From NCBI RefSeq assembly GCF_018343625.1, contig NZ_JAGYPG010000001.1:39325-103324 (forward strand): a stretch of DNA of 64,000 nt, written 5' to 3'. Below, one piece after another: positions 17,646 through 27,377 of this stretch (positions are counted from its first letter, which is position 1; each line of letters begins with the position of its first letter). This DNA comes from Lederbergia citri (GTDB lineage: Bacteria; Bacillota; Bacilli; Bacillales; Bacillaceae_C). Both the position numbers and the translations under genes were made by a program. The notes under the pieces were generated by a model, which saw only the letters and a program-made list of their open reading frames with translations, did not search any database and had not been told where the DNA came from.

Positions 17646-18581
17646 GTGGAAGAATTGGATATTATTGATTTACATTGTGATGTACTATATAAAATTTGGG
17701 AGAGTAAGGGCGTCTTAAGATTTAATGATTCTCCTGAGCTAGATGCGAATAAAAACCGCTTACTGAAAGGGCAAGTAAAGGTCCAATGCTTTGCCATTTT
17801 TATACCACCTGAACTTAAAAGTGAGGAGCAGTTTCAGGCAGCCCTTGATCAAATTGATTATTTTCATTCACATGTATTAGAAAATAATCCGGATATGGTA
17901 CATATTCGTAATTGGGAAGATTTTGCTTCTTTAAAACCACATGAGATTGGAGCAATGCTTTCACTTGAAGGAGTAGATTGTATTGGAAATGATTTGCATA
18001 AATTAAGCATATTATTTCATTTGGGAGTTCGTTCTGTTGGCTTGACGTGGAACTTTGCCAATCTAGCTGCAGATGGAGTTTGGGAACCTAGAGGTGCAGG
18101 CCTTACTTCACTAGGGAAGGACATCGTGAAATTTAATAATAAACATAAAGTGTTAACAGATGTTTCCCATTTAAGTGAAAAAGGATTTTGGGATGTAATG
18201 GAGCTTGCTGATTTTCCAATTGCCAGCCACTCCAACTCCAAGGCAATTTGTAATCATCCGCGTAATTTATCTGATGAACAAGCAGTGGCCTTATTTCAGA
18301 ATAACGGACTTATTCATGTTGTGTATCATCCGCCATTTGTAACAGAAAAAGAGACGGCACATATTTCTGATTTAATTCTTCATATTGATCATTTTTGTTC
18401 ATTAGGAGGAGTAAAGCGGATTGGAATTGGATCTGATTTTGACGGGATAGAAACACATATCGTGGATTTGGAAAATGCATCCAAACATCAGAATTTAATA
18501 AATGAATTATTAAAATATTATTCCGCAGAACAAGTAAGGGGGTTTGCAGGGCAGAATTTTCTGCAGCATTTACCAAAATAG
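17646..18581 (+). CDS. Membrane dipeptidase, peptidase family M19
   Basis: 311 residues. The first metal motif DLHCD is at residues 7-11, followed by LSLEGVD (bridging Glu), TWNFANLAADG, SHSNSKAICNHPRNLSD and IGSDFDGIE, the full zinc-site set of the renal dipeptidase family. These enzymes hydrolyse dipeptides, including some with D-residues. Despite the family name no signal peptide or membrane segment is present. The start is uncertain: GTG at 17646 or TTG at 17637, both with weak sites. It is a single gene convergent with topB. Confidence 0.88.
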   Translation: MEELDIIDLHCDVLYKIWESKGVLRFNDSPELDANKNRLLKGQVKVQCFAIFIPPELKSEEQFQAALDQIDYFHSHVLENNPDMVHIRNWEDFASLKPHEIGAMLSLEGVDCIGNDLHKLSILFHLGVRSVGLTWNFANLAADGVWEPRGAGLTSLGKDIVKFNNKHKVLTDVSHLSEKGFWDVMELADFPIASHSNSKAICNHPRNLSDEQAVALFQNNGLIHVVYHPPFVTEKETAHISDLILHIDHFCSLGGVKRIGIGSDFDGIETHIVDLENASKHQNLINELLKYYSAEQVRGFAGQNFLQHLPK

Positions 18582-18584
18582 AAT

Positions 18585-18618
18585 CAGCCAGATTCTCATT
18601 TGAATCTGGCTATTTTCC
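18585..18618. terminator. Terminator between dipeptidase and topB (convergent)
   Basis: AGCCAGATTC and GAATCTGGCT pair across six bases and are followed by ATTTTCC. Confidence 0.75.
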
Positions 18619-20712
18619 TTATTTCTTATCTTCCATGGCAGACTTTAAAGCATCGGCCAAGCTGTTGCCGAACGTTTCATCGCCTGAATATTTTTTAAGC
18701 AATTGCCGTTCTTCTTTTTTGCTGACGGCTTTTTTCTTTTGTTCAGCTTTTTCAACAAGATTGCATTTGCGGCACTGAAAGTAAGTTCCGGCTTTCCCTG
18801 AATGAATTTCCATTTTCTTATGGCATTGAGGACATCTTCTATTTGATATCTTAGGATCCTTTCGCTTCCGGAAATTGCATTCTTTGTTCGAGCAAACAAG
18901 CATTCGACCATCACGGCCTTTTGTTTCTTTCATAAATGATCCGCATTCAGGACATTTAGAACCCGTTAAATTATGGGCTTTATATTTTTTATCACTATTC
19001 TTTATTTCCGTAACAAGTAGATTAGTCTGTTTTCGAATATTTTGTAAAAAGGACTCTGATTTGCCTTTTCCTCTAGCAATCGCTTCTAACTCTGCTTCCC
19101 ATTTGGCAGTAAGTTCTGTGGACTTTAACTCATTATTTACAAGCTCAATCAATTGTTTTCCTTTAGGTGTCGGATGCAGCCGGTTGTTCACACGATCGAT
19201 CGTTTCTGACGTGAGAAGTTTTTCAATAATATCTGCTCTCGTAGCAGGTGTTCCAAGTCCGAATTTTTCCATCTTCGCCAGTAAATCCGCTTCCGAATAT
19301 CGCAATGGAGGTTCAGTCCATTTTTTGTCCATTTGAATATTATTAACCGTGAATGTTTGGCCAGCACGTATGTTATCAAGACGATGTTCAATATAAGTTT
19401 CTTCATCACCTTTTCCGGTAACTGTTTTAAATCCTAATTCAATAATGCTAGATTCGGATGCTGAAAAAGATTCATCTCCAACTTTAAAGGATACCTTGAT
19501 CGTTTCATATCGATATACAGGATAAAATAAAGCCAAAAACCTTCGAACGATAATGTCATATAATTTACGCTCATCCACTGATAAATTTGCTAGTGCAGGC
19601 CGTTCATCTGTTGGGATAATTGCATGATGGTCCGTCACTTTATCGTTATTAAACACCTTTCTAGCCATTACCTTACCATTATTTTGAAGGGCCACTTTGC
19701 ATTCTTCTTTATAAGAATGTTGAAGTGCGCTAATACGATCTCGCATCGTACTTTCCATATCTGTAGTTAAATAACGAGAATCGGTTCTTGGGTATGTTAC
19801 AAGTTTATGCTGTTCATATAAGGATTGAAGAACATTTAAAGTCTTTTTTGCTGAAAAGCTGAATCTTCTATTCGCATCTCTTTGCAGTTCCGTTAAATCA
19901 TAAGGGAGTGGCTGCTGTTCGCTTTTTTCTTTTTTATCAACTGATGTAATAATTGCTGGTTGATCAGTAACTTTTTCCAAAATTTCATGTGCTTGCTTTT
20001 CATCAAATAATCTTTTTTCATTATTATGGTGCCATGATGCTGTCATGAGACCAATTTTTGCTTGAATTGTATAATATTCATGCGGAACAAACGCTTGAAT
20101 TTCTTTTTCTCTATCAAAAATCATGGAAAGGGTAGGGGTTTGAACCCGACCAGCAGATAAAGGGTCATCGTATTTTGTCGTCAGGGCTCTTGTGACATTT
20201 AAACCGATGAGCCAATCGGCTTCAGCTCTGCAAACGGCCGATTCATAAAGAGCATCATATTGTTTAGCAGGTTTCAATTGCTTAAAACCGTCTTTTATAG
20301 CCTTATCTGTTTGCGATGATATCCAAAGTCTTTTAACAGGTTTTTTCCAACGGATTTTTTCAAGTATCCATCTTGCAACGAGTTCGCCTTCACGCCCTGC
20401 ATCTGTAGCAATAATTAGCTCATTTACATCGTTCCGTTTCGCAAGTTGTTCAATTCCTTTAAATTGTGACGATGTCTGCCTTATAATTTTTAATTGCATT
20501 TTATTCGGAATGATTGGCAAGTCATTCATATTCCAAGTTTTATATTTTGGATCATAGTCCTCAGGCATCTTTAATTCGATTAGGTGCCCAAGAGCCCATG
20601 TAACGATATATTTAGGACCTTCAATATAATGCTTGTGTTTATTTGTACATCCTAGAACCCGAGCAAGGTCACGTGCAACACTCGGTTTTTCAGCTAAAAC
20701 TAATGATTTCAT
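18619..20712 (-). CDS. topB: DNA topoisomerase III
   Basis: 697 residues. A Toprim domain starts LVLAEKPSVARDLA and carries IATDAGREGEL (101-111). The active-site Tyr is 307 in VTYPRTDSRYL, and PLSAGRVQTPTLS lies at 184-196. The C-terminal 100 residues hold two CxxC-type zinc ribbons (CPECGSFM and CPQCHKKM) and a Lys-rich tail. This type IA topoisomerase resolves single-stranded and recombination intermediates. It is slightly shorter than the B. subtilis enzyme. The gene is single. Confidence 0.93.
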   Translation of the reverse strand: MKSLVLAEKPSVARDLARVLGCTNKHKHYIEGPKYIVTWALGHLIELKMPEDYDPKYKTWNMNDLPIIPNKMQLKIIRQTSSQFKGIEQLAKRNDVNELIIATDAGREGELVARWILEKIRWKKPVKRLWISSQTDKAIKDGFKQLKPAKQYDALYESAVCRAEADWLIGLNVTRALTTKYDDPLSAGRVQTPTLSMIFDREKEIQAFVPHEYYTIQAKIGLMTASWHHNNEKRLFDEKQAHEILEKVTDQPAIITSVDKKEKSEQQPLPYDLTELQRDANRRFSFSAKKTLNVLQSLYEQHKLVTYPRTDSRYLTTDMESTMRDRISALQHSYKEECKVALQNNGKVMARKVFNNDKVTDHHAIIPTDERPALANLSVDERKLYDIIVRRFLALFYPVYRYETIKVSFKVGDESFSASESSIIELGFKTVTGKGDEETYIEHRLDNIRAGQTFTVNNIQMDKKWTEPPLRYSEADLLAKMEKFGLGTPATRADIIEKLLTSETIDRVNNRLHPTPKGKQLIELVNNELKSTELTAKWEAELEAIARGKGKSESFLQNIRKQTNLLVTEIKNSDKKYKAHNLTGSKCPECGSFMKETKGRDGRMLVCSNKECNFRKRKDPKISNRRCPQCHKKMEIHSGKAGTYFQCRKCNLVEKAEQKKKAVSKKEERQLLKKYSGDETFGNSLADALKSAMEDKK

Positions 20713-20809
20713 AAAGGTGATACCCCTCTCAAACTATAACTTCACTAAATAACATTATAACGAAAAGTCCGATATGAGTAAAAAATCCACTTTTTTTCAA
20801 AACGTCCAT

Positions 20810-20836
20810 ACACATTTTACATTATTGAATAGACTA
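20810..20836 (+). promoter_or_regulatory. Sigma-K-type promoter of YjcZ-type gene 2, with nearby palindrome
   Basis: ACA at 20810, 15 nt and AATAGACTA at 20828 resemble AC-N15/16-CATANNNTA with one mismatch. A perfect palindrome GAGTGATTTCACTC at 20845-20858 lies just downstream in the leader. Confidence 0.45.
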
Positions 20837-20887
20837 TTGTGCAAGAGTGATTTCACTCACTTATTCCGAATCAGGAGGTGAGGCAGA

Positions 20888-21028
20888 ATGGGCTTCGGAT
20901 GGGGCGGTTATGGTTACGGTTGCGGCTATGGCGGCTACGGAGGCGGCTTTGGCTACGGCATTGGTGGCTTCGCGTTGATCGTAGTATTGTTTATCCTATT
21001 AATCATCGTGGGAGCAGCTTGGTTCTAA
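20888..21028 (+). CDS. YjcZ/SscA-family sporulation micro-protein 2
   Basis: 46 residues. A Gly/Tyr-rich head ([20 protein letters not shown]) leads to the core [31 protein letters not shown] precedes the ATG. It is the longest of the four copies here and the only one with a cysteine in the Gly/Tyr tract. A GC-rich hairpin follows at 21067-21096. Expected role as for the other family members: mother-cell expressed, small and hydrophobic, found with the spore. Confidence 0.85.
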   Translation: MGFGWGGYGYGCGYGGYGGGFGYGIGGFALIVVLFILLIIVGAAWF

Positions 21029-21104
21029 AATGTTCCTTATTAAAACACCATATGGAGAATGGTATAGGGCTGGTGGGAATCATTTCCCTCCAGCCCTAGA
21101 AATG

Positions 21105-21140
21105 AAAAAACCAGAAAAGTATTCATTCTTTTCTGGTTTC
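21105..21140 (-). terminator. Terminator of the histidine kinase gene
   Basis: CCAGAAAAG and CTTTTCTGG pair around the kinase stop codon, and on the minus strand TTTTTT follows. Confidence 0.75.
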
Positions 21141-22268
21141 TAAGTCTTTCTTTTTTACTGGCGGCAACTTAATTGTAAATGTTGTCCACTCGTCATCTGA
21201 AGTACAATATAATTGTCCTTCATGTTTTTCGATAATTTCTTTACATACATAAAGGCCAAGCCCAGTACCCGTTTTTTTAGTTGTAACAAATGGATCAAAA
21301 ATAGTATTTAATAATGGCTCGGGAATTTTTGGACCTGTATTTGAAGTTTCTAATACGATAGATCGATCTTCTGTTATAAAACCCTTAATTTTTATAACGG
21401 AAGAAGTCATTTGTTCAGTTAATACATCGATTGCATTAAAAATAATATTAATTAAAACCTGTCTAATCTCCTCTATGTATCCGCTCACAAACAAGTTTTC
21501 TTCAAGCTCCCTTTCTAATTCAACATTTGCTTCCAAAAGTCGAGGATAGATAAACGAAGCTATCTGATCAAGCAAGTCATTTAATGAAAATAAAGCCATT
21601 TCTTGATTGAGCATTTCTTTTCTTGATAACATCAAGAATTGAGTAATCCTAAATTTTAATTGTTCAAGTTCGCTTAAAATGATATCCATGTATGGAAGAT
21701 CGGGATTTTCTGAACGCAATAATTGCACAAAACCATGGATTGTCGTTAATGGATTTCTAAATTCATGAACAAAGCTAGAAGTCATCTGACCTAATAATGT
21801 TAATCTTTCTTCATGATTGTCTTTGTTTAAAGGATTTGTTTCTTCAATTTGTTGATCTTTTTTTGAGGTGTAATTTTTTGTAACGAAAAATAAAAAGCGA
21901 TCGATTGTTTCAGATAATTTTAAATAAATAGGCTGAATTTCCTCCCAATTACTATGATACTGGGATAATTCGATAAGCATTTCATTTTTTATAATATTTG
22001 CATTGTAAATAAAGTAGCTGATGTTCGTTATTTCATAGATATTTAAGACTTCAGCATTTTCAAGGATAATTTTATTTAGATATTGATCTAGTTCATTTTT
22101 TTTAAAAGAAAATGCATGCACCAGTATCTTTAGAAATAACTGTCCTTGTAAAAATATTTTTTCATAATCATTTTCCGAAGGTATAACAATTTTTTCTTTC
22201 CAACGGTCAAAAATGTCTTCTTTTCTAAAGTCTATGAAAGAAACAATATCTAAATTCATTTGATCCAT
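21123..22268 (-). CDS. Sporulation-type sensor histidine kinase
   Basis: 381 residues from the ATG after GAGGTG; no membrane segment. The N-terminal 150 residues are helical and may correspond to the HisK_N or RsbR-N type sensor fold. The phosphorylation box is SSFVHEFRNPLTTIHGFVQLL, very like the KinA-KinE kinases that feed the Spo0F-Spo0A phosphorelay. ATP-binding boxes are NIIFNAIDVL, FDPFVTTKKTGTGLGLYVCKEI and KLPP. No response regulator gene is adjacent, which also fits an orphan phosphorelay kinase. The exact orthologue is uncertain. Confidence 0.82.
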   Translation of the reverse strand: MDQMNLDIVSFIDFRKEDIFDRWKEKIVIPSENDYEKIFLQGQLFLKILVHAFSFKKNELDQYLNKIILENAEVLNIYEITNISYFIYNANIIKNEMLIELSQYHSNWEEIQPIYLKLSETIDRFLFFVTKNYTSKKDQQIEETNPLNKDNHEERLTLLGQMTSSFVHEFRNPLTTIHGFVQLLRSENPDLPYMDIILSELEQLKFRITQFLMLSRKEMLNQEMALFSLNDLLDQIASFIYPRLLEANVELERELEENLFVSGYIEEIRQVLINIIFNAIDVLTEQMTSSVIKIKGFITEDRSIVLETSNTGPKIPEPLLNTIFDPFVTTKKTGTGLGLYVCKEIIEKHEGQLYCTSDDEWTTFTIKLPPVKKKDLETRKE

Positions 22269-22696
22269 CACTTCACCTCAACTCTATTATACCAATTTAT
22301 TCCTAAAAATCTATCAAATGGTAAAAATGTAGCTGTATATTTAGTTGTATAATGAAATCTAATATTTGTAAATGAAAGAATTGTTTGTCATCTCTCTCTA
22401 TTATCGTCGATTTATTGAAATAGTAAAGAATTACTTGTATTTTCTTACTTAAATAATTCTAAAAATAGGACTTTTTCCAGGGAAAATAATATAAAAGCCC
22501 GAAAATATACCTATACACTTATTGGAAAATGTAGTTTATAATTATTCTATAAATTATCATATTTCTTACTCTATCTTTTATTTTACTAAAATTCAGACAA
22601 ATTTTGTGCATAATATGACTATTCACATCCAGGCCGTTTGCGCCCTACTTATAGATATTGCTTCAAAACATTAATTATGATAATGGGGTGAAGTAA
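22269..22696. other. Gene-free AT-rich stretch
   Basis: I see no open frame with a ribosome binding site, no repeat and no convincing hairpin here. It must contain the promoters of the kinase (leftward) and of the small gene at 22697 (rightward). Confidence 0.5.
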
Positions 22697-22858
22697 ATGA
22701 AAGGCGAGACTGTAAAGAAACCATTAACCCATCCACTTGTTCGAAAGTGCATGCAGCATCTAGATGTTATTGAGGCGAATGACAAAACGAAACAAATTGT
22801 GTATATGTATTTGAAAGCGATGGACGATGAAATAGCTAAATTAAAAAAAGAAACCTAG
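22697..22858 (+). CDS. Small hypothetical protein, 53 residues
   Basis: Starts MKGETVKKPLTHPLVRKC and ends AKLKKET. GGGGTGA lies ten bases upstream of the ATG and a very strong terminator follows the stop, which together make a real gene likely. The product is hydrophilic, charged and predicted helical, with one Cys. I do not recognise a family. Confidence 0.6.
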   Translation: MKGETVKKPLTHPLVRKCMQHLDVIEANDKTKQIVYMYLKAMDDEIAKLKKET

Positions 22859-22873
22859 TTGCATGTTAAAACG

Positions 22874-22926
22874 TAAAATAGTCTTAGTAATCCATTTTTA
22901 TGGTATTACTAAGACTATTTTTTGTG
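22874..22926 (+). terminator. Terminator of the 53-residue gene
   Basis: AATAGTCTTAGTAAT and ATTACTAAGACTATT form a 15-base stem with a TTTTTT tail. Confidence 0.92.
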
Positions 22927-23014
22927 AAAAAATCGAACTTTTGGTAAGGAATTAGTCTTTTAACAATCGTATATTATATAATAGTTGTTAAGCAGCGAAA
23001 GTGGGGACTTTTTG

Positions 23015-25090
23015 ATGAAATACTTTATTTTAGCAAAAGAGGCGATTAGGAGATTTTGGAGAAGAACTCATCTTAATCAAATTATAATTTTGCTTTTATC
23101 ATTATCTATATTGATTGGACTTGCTTATTTTGCCTATTTAGCGAGTGCAGCAAATGTCGAATCATTAAAAGAAGGCCTTTCTCAATCGACTGTTATTTAT
23201 GATAAAGATGAGGACGAGGCAAGTAAAATATCAGCTAATAGGATCGAAGGAGTATCGATTGACAAAGTTCCATCTAATTTACAGAATGCTATTATCGCCA
23301 TTGAAGATCACCGTTTCAAAGAGCATAAAGGATTTGATGTACAAGGAATCATGAGGGCGGTCTTCCTTAATCTAAAATCTGGACGAATAAGTGCAGGGGG
23401 AAGTACAATCACCCAACAATTGACCAAGGTTGCACTATTGTCACCTGAACGCACGTTCAAGAGAAAATTAGAAGAACTGTTTTTAGCGGTTGAAATGGAA
23501 AAGACATATTCAAAAGATGAGATTTTAGAAATGTATATGAATCAAGTGTATTTCGGAAGTGGTGCATATGGTGTACAAAATGCATCAAGAAAATATTTTG
23601 GGAAAGATGTAGAGAATATTACGTTAAGTGAAGCGGCAACGCTTGCTGGGATTATTAACCGCCCTACTGCGCTGGATCCTAATAATAATTATGATGGAGC
23701 CATGAAACGTCGTGATGTTGTACTAGGACAAATGAAAAAGTACAATATGATCTCAGATCAGCAATATCAAGACGCTGTCGCTGAAAAAATTGTGTTGAAC
23801 GATAAAGGAGGCGACCCATTAAAAGGGAAATATCCTTATTATGTAGACGCGGTTATTAATGAAGCAATCAATTTATACGGATACACTCAAGATGAACTTT
23901 TAACAAAAGGATACAAAATATATACGGAAATGGATCAAAATCTTCAATCCTCACTCGAAAAGGTTTATGAGAATAATTCGCTTTTCCCAGTGAGCAGCGA
24001 TGGAACATTGGCACAAAGTGGAGCAGTGTTGCTCGATCCAAGTTCTGGAGGATTAAGAGCGCTTGTGGGCGGTAGAGGAGATCATACATTCCGTGCCTAT
24101 AATCGCGCTACACAATTAACAGCACAACCAGGATCTGTAATGAAACCATTAGCCGTGTACATTCCAGCATTAGAAACAGGGTATACTGTACAATCAAAAC
24201 TTAAAGATGAGGCAGATTTATCTTATGATGGCTATCAGCCTAAAAACTATAATAACCAGTATCTTGGAGAAGTTCCGATGTATAAGGCGGTAGAAGACTC
24301 ATTAAACGTACCGGCAGTTTGGTTATTAAATGAAATTGGTCTTAATAAGGGGATCGACTCTGTTACTAGATTTGGTCTTCCGCTTCAAGACAAGGACAAA
24401 AATCTAAGCTTAGCTCTCGGAGGAACGAGATCAGGTTATTCTCCTAAACAAATGGCTGAAGCATATGCAGTTTTTGCGAACGGCGGCCAAAGGGTGCAAA
24501 GTCATATAATAACGAAAATCGTTGGACCTACTGGAAACTTTGAAGTAGAAGTAAAACCTAAGAAAACCCGCGTTACAGACCGGAAAACAGCAGAACAAAT
24601 GACTTCCATGTTATTAAACGTCGTAGAATCCGGAACCGGGAGGAATGCACAAATAAATGGATATACGATTGCAGGAAAAACTGGATCTACACAGCTTCCG
24701 TATGAAGACATAAAAGAAGGAACAAAAGATCAATGGTTCGTTGGCTATACTCCTAATCTGGTCGGAGCCGTATGGTTAGGTTACGATATAACTGATCGAA
24801 ACCACTATTTAAAAGGTAAAAGTGGGGATACAGTAGTACCTGTTTTTCGTGCGATAATGAGCGGAGCACTTCCACATGTAGAAAAAATGAGTTTTGAAAC
24901 TAAATCAATAAACCAACATTTACAGGAACAACAACAAGATAACATATCAATTAAAGAGAAATTTGATAAGTTCGATGAAAAGATGATAAAAGAAGCAGAG
25001 AAATGGAAAGAAAAGCTTGAAAAAGGAAAAGGTAATCTTAAAAAGTTTGAAGAAAAACTGAAAGACATCTATAACAAATATAGACATTAG
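23015..25090 (+). CDS. Class A penicillin-binding protein (transglycosylase/transpeptidase)
   Basis: 691 residues from the ATG at 23015; GTGGGGA lies upstream. A cytosolic head and one membrane anchor (IIILLLSLSILIGLAYFAYL) lead to the glycosyltransferase domain with AIEDHRFKEHKG, GGSTITQQLTK and MYMNQVYFGSGAYG. The transpeptidase has the SxxK serine in PGSVMKPL, the SxN motif in EDSLNVPAVW and the KTGS box in IAGKTGSTQLP. The C-terminus is a charged helical tail. It polymerises and crosslinks peptidoglycan. It could be PbpF- or PbpG-like; length fits PbpG and the missing pbpF near hemE fits a relocated PbpF. Confidence 0.9.
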   Translation: MKYFILAKEAIRRFWRRTHLNQIIILLLSLSILIGLAYFAYLASAANVESLKEGLSQSTVIYDKDEDEASKISANRIEGVSIDKVPSNLQNAIIAIEDHRFKEHKGFDVQGIMRAVFLNLKSGRISAGGSTITQQLTKVALLSPERTFKRKLEELFLAVEMEKTYSKDEILEMYMNQVYFGSGAYGVQNASRKYFGKDVENITLSEAATLAGIINRPTALDPNNNYDGAMKRRDVVLGQMKKYNMISDQQYQDAVAEKIVLNDKGGDPLKGKYPYYVDAVINEAINLYGYTQDELLTKGYKIYTEMDQNLQSSLEKVYENNSLFPVSSDGTLAQSGAVLLDPSSGGLRALVGGRGDHTFRAYNRATQLTAQPGSVMKPLAVYIPALETGYTVQSKLKDEADLSYDGYQPKNYNNQYLGEVPMYKAVEDSLNVPAVWLLNEIGLNKGIDSVTRFGLPLQDKDKNLSLALGGTRSGYSPKQMAEAYAVFANGGQRVQSHIITKIVGPTGNFEVEVKPKKTRVTDRKTAEQMTSMLLNVVESGTGRNAQINGYTIAGKTGSTQLPYEDIKEGTKDQWFVGYTPNLVGAVWLGYDITDRNHYLKGKSGDTVVPVFRAIMSGALPHVEKMSFETKSINQHLQEQQQDNISIKEKFDKFDEKMIKEAEKWKEKLEKGKGNLKKFEEKLKDIYNKYRH

Positions 25091-25185
25091 GGGGGACGGA
25101 GTTTTTCGTCCTCTCATTTTTTTAGGAAACTCGTGGTTCTTATATAGCAGTTACCCGAAAAACAAAAATCCACTAATATCGCCAA

Positions 25186-25250
25186 ATCCTTAGGTATTCC
25201 ACGTCCTGTAAGCTTTTACATCGATGGGCAAGTAGCTCACGCTTTTCTTA
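25186..25250 (+). repeat. Dispersed repeat element, short copy 4
   Basis: Only the 3' module remains: ccacgtcctgtaagc, tacatcgatgggcaag and cacgcttttctta, matching the 3' end of the copy at 1172-1390. Confidence 0.5.
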
Positions 25251-25335
25251 TTCTTATTATTGTAATAAAGATGAAAACTCGGAAGAATTATGAGAAAATA
25301 GAAATTGTGAAAAAGAGTAATAGGAGGCAATACAT

Positions 25336-26718
25336 ATGGATTATCGTATTGAGAAAGATACAATCGGTGAAATAAAAGTACCTCAAGATAAGTATTGGGG
25401 AGCACAAACACAAAGAAGTAAAGAAAATTTTAAGATTGGCGGAGAGAAAATGCCAATCGAGGTTATTAGGGCGTTCGCACAATTAAAGAAAGCAGCGGCT
25501 ATTTCTAATAACAAGCTTGGAAAATTATCAGATGCCAAAACAGCGGTAATTACGCAAGCGTGTGATGAAGTTTTAGAGGGAAAATTCAATGATCATTTTC
25601 CACTTGTCGTATGGCAAACAGGCAGTGGTACACAGTCAAACATGAATGTGAATGAAGTCGTAGCAAGACGTGGAAATGAGTTTTTAAAAGAACAAGGTTC
25701 CGAAGAAAAAATTCATCCGAACGATGATATTAACATGTCACAAAGCTCAAACGATACGTTTCCAACTGCTATGCATGTAGCCGCATATCATGATATACAT
25801 AGTCGTCTATTGCCAGCAATTAATCAATTGAAACAAACCCTTCTTAAAAAAGAAGAAGCCTATATGAACATTATTAAAATAGGTCGTACTCATTTACAAG
25901 ATGCAACGCCAATTACACTTGGACAAGAAATTAGCGGTTGGCGTGCAATGCTTGATAAAAGTGAAAAAATGATTAAAGAAAGTGCAGAACATTTGCTTAG
26001 CCTTGCAATTGGTGGAACGGCTGTAGGTACAGGAATCAATGCTGATCCAAAATTCGGAGACATGGTTGCAGCTCAGCTTGGAGAACAAACAGGATATTCC
26101 TTTGTTTCTTCCGATAATAAATATCACGCATTAACAAGCCATGATGAAATCGTATATGCTCACGGTGCACTTAAAGGACTTGCTGCTGATTTAACAAAAA
26201 TTGCCAATGATGTTCGCTGGTTGGCTAGTGGTCCAAGAAGTGGAATTGGCGAAATTACCATCCCTGCAAATGAGCCTGGAAGTTCCATTATGCCTGGTAA
26301 AGTAAATCCAACTCAAAGCGAGGCACTGACAATGGTGGCAGTTCAAGTATTCGGAAATGATGCTGCAATTGGATTTGCTGCTAGCCAAGGTAACTTTGAG
26401 CTTAATGTCTATAAACCTGTGATTATTTATAATTTCTTGCAATCCGTTCATTTACTAGCTGATGGAATGATTTCCTTTGACGTTAACTGTGTACAAGGAC
26501 TAGAACCTAATACAGATGTAATCGAAGAAAACGTAAATCGCTCTTTAATGCTTGTAACAGCGCTGAATCCATACATTGGATACGAAAAAGCTGCAGAAAT
26601 TGCAAAACTAGCATTTAAAGATGGCTCTACATTAAAAGAAGCTGCCATCAAAACAGGCTACGTTACTGAGGAACAATACGACGAATGGATTGTTCCAAGT
26701 AAAATGGTAAACCTCTAA
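25336..26718 (+). CDS. citG: Fumarate hydratase, class II
   Basis: 460 residues, normal length. The signature [16 protein letters not shown] is present, with [26 protein letters not shown] and [16 protein letters not shown], all intact. The enzyme interconverts fumarate and malate in the citric acid cycle as a cytosolic homotetramer. In B. subtilis citG lies elsewhere (beside gerA), so this position is different. TAGGAGGC precedes the ATG. It is monocistronic with its own terminator. Confidence 0.95.
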   Translation: MDYRIEKDTIGEIKVPQDKYWGAQTQRSKENFKIGGEKMPIEVIRAFAQLKKAAAISNNKLGKLSDAKTAVITQACDEVLEGKFNDHFPLVVWQTGSGTQSNMNVNEVVARRGNEFLKEQGSEEKIHPNDDINMSQSSNDTFPTAMHVAAYHDIHSRLLPAINQLKQTLLKKEEAYMNIIKIGRTHLQDATPITLGQEISGWRAMLDKSEKMIKESAEHLLSLAIGGTAVGTGINADPKFGDMVAAQLGEQTGYSFVSSDNKYHALTSHDEIVYAHGALKGLAADLTKIANDVRWLASGPRSGIGEITIPANEPGSSIMPGKVNPTQSEALTMVAVQVFGNDAAIGFAASQGNFELNVYKPVIIYNFLQSVHLLADGMISFDVNCVQGLEPNTDVIEENVNRSLMLVTALNPYIGYEKAAEIAKLAFKDGSTLKEAAIKTGYVTEEQYDEWIVPSKMVNL

Positions 26719-26752
26719 GAAAAGTATAAACAAGAGATGGTACATGCTATGT

Positions 26753-26788
26753 AAAAGGTCACCAAATTTTTTATTGGTGACCTTTGTT
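26753..26788 (+). terminator. Terminator of citG
   Basis: AAAGGTCACCAA and TTGGTGACCTTT pair, with a short T-rich tail. Confidence 0.85.
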
Positions 26789-27067
26789 GTTAAAAGTTGG
26801 ATATCATAGCGTACCAATTGTTGTATAGGTACCCTTCGGCGTTGGAAATTGTGGTATAAGGTCAAAGCGTGAAGGACACCAATCGTAGTATAGATACAAT
26901 CCCTCATTGCGGAAAGAGATTTGAAGTTCAGAAATTATAATATCCTGTTTTATTGAATTCAGAAATAATCAGTTAGGTAAACAATTAATGATAAAATTAT
27001 TTTATAAAAAGAAACGTAATGTTTTATAGTCTAAAGATAAATTGATTTAAAGAAGCTGGCAAATAAA
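26789..27067. other. Gene-free stretch between citG and the SASP gene
   Basis: No gene is visible. It contains a short duplicated pattern around taccaattgttgtataggt (26812-26832), which looks like a decayed repeat, and is otherwise AT-rich. Confidence 0.4.
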
Positions 27068-27098
27068 CAGCCCCTGGTTTTATACCAAGGGCTTTTCC
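27068..27098 (-). terminator. Terminator of the SASP gene
   Basis: AGCCCCTGG and CCAAGGGCT pair around TTTTATA; the T-rich side on the minus strand is short. Confidence 0.6.
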
Positions 27099-27117
27099 AT
27101 TTGTATGAAATTGTGTG

Positions 27118-27321
27118 TTAGCGAGAGAAACCGCCAAGCTGTTGTTCAGCCATTTGCACTAAACGCTTTGTAATTTCTCCACCAACAGATCCGTTAGCAC
27201 GAGAAGTTGTTTCTGCGCCAAGGTTCACTCCAAATTCTTGAGCAATTTCATATTTCATTTGATCAATTGCTTGTTCTGCACCGTTTACTAGAATTTGGTT
27301 GGAGTTGCTGTTGTTAGCCAT
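27118..27321 (-). CDS. Small acid-soluble spore protein, alpha/beta type
   Basis: 67 residues. The two conserved blocks are present: the GPR protease site region [20 protein letters not shown] and the DNA-binding [22 protein letters not shown]. These proteins coat spore DNA in the forespore and are degraded at germination. AAGGAG precedes the ATG. A forespore promoter should lie in the 30-60 bases upstream, which is where the tRNA-like element is. Which of the several ssp paralogues it is cannot be told, although the position suggests sspB. Confidence 0.93.
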   Translation of the reverse strand: MANNSNSNQILVNGAEQAIDQMKYEIAQEFGVNLGAETTSRANGSVGGEITKRLVQMAEQQLGGFSR

Positions 27322-27348
27322 TTTGTGTCATCTCCTTGTTGTGAAATA

Positions 27349-27377
27349 TAGTAATGGTTGGGTCAGCCGGAATTGCA
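27349..27377 (-). promoter_or_regulatory. Candidate sigma-G promoter of the SASP gene
   Basis: On the minus strand TGCAAT (27377-27372), about 16 nt and ATTACTA (27355-27349) loosely fit the sigma-G pattern, ending 27 bases before the ATG. It overlaps the 3' part of the tRNA-like element. Confidence 0.35.
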
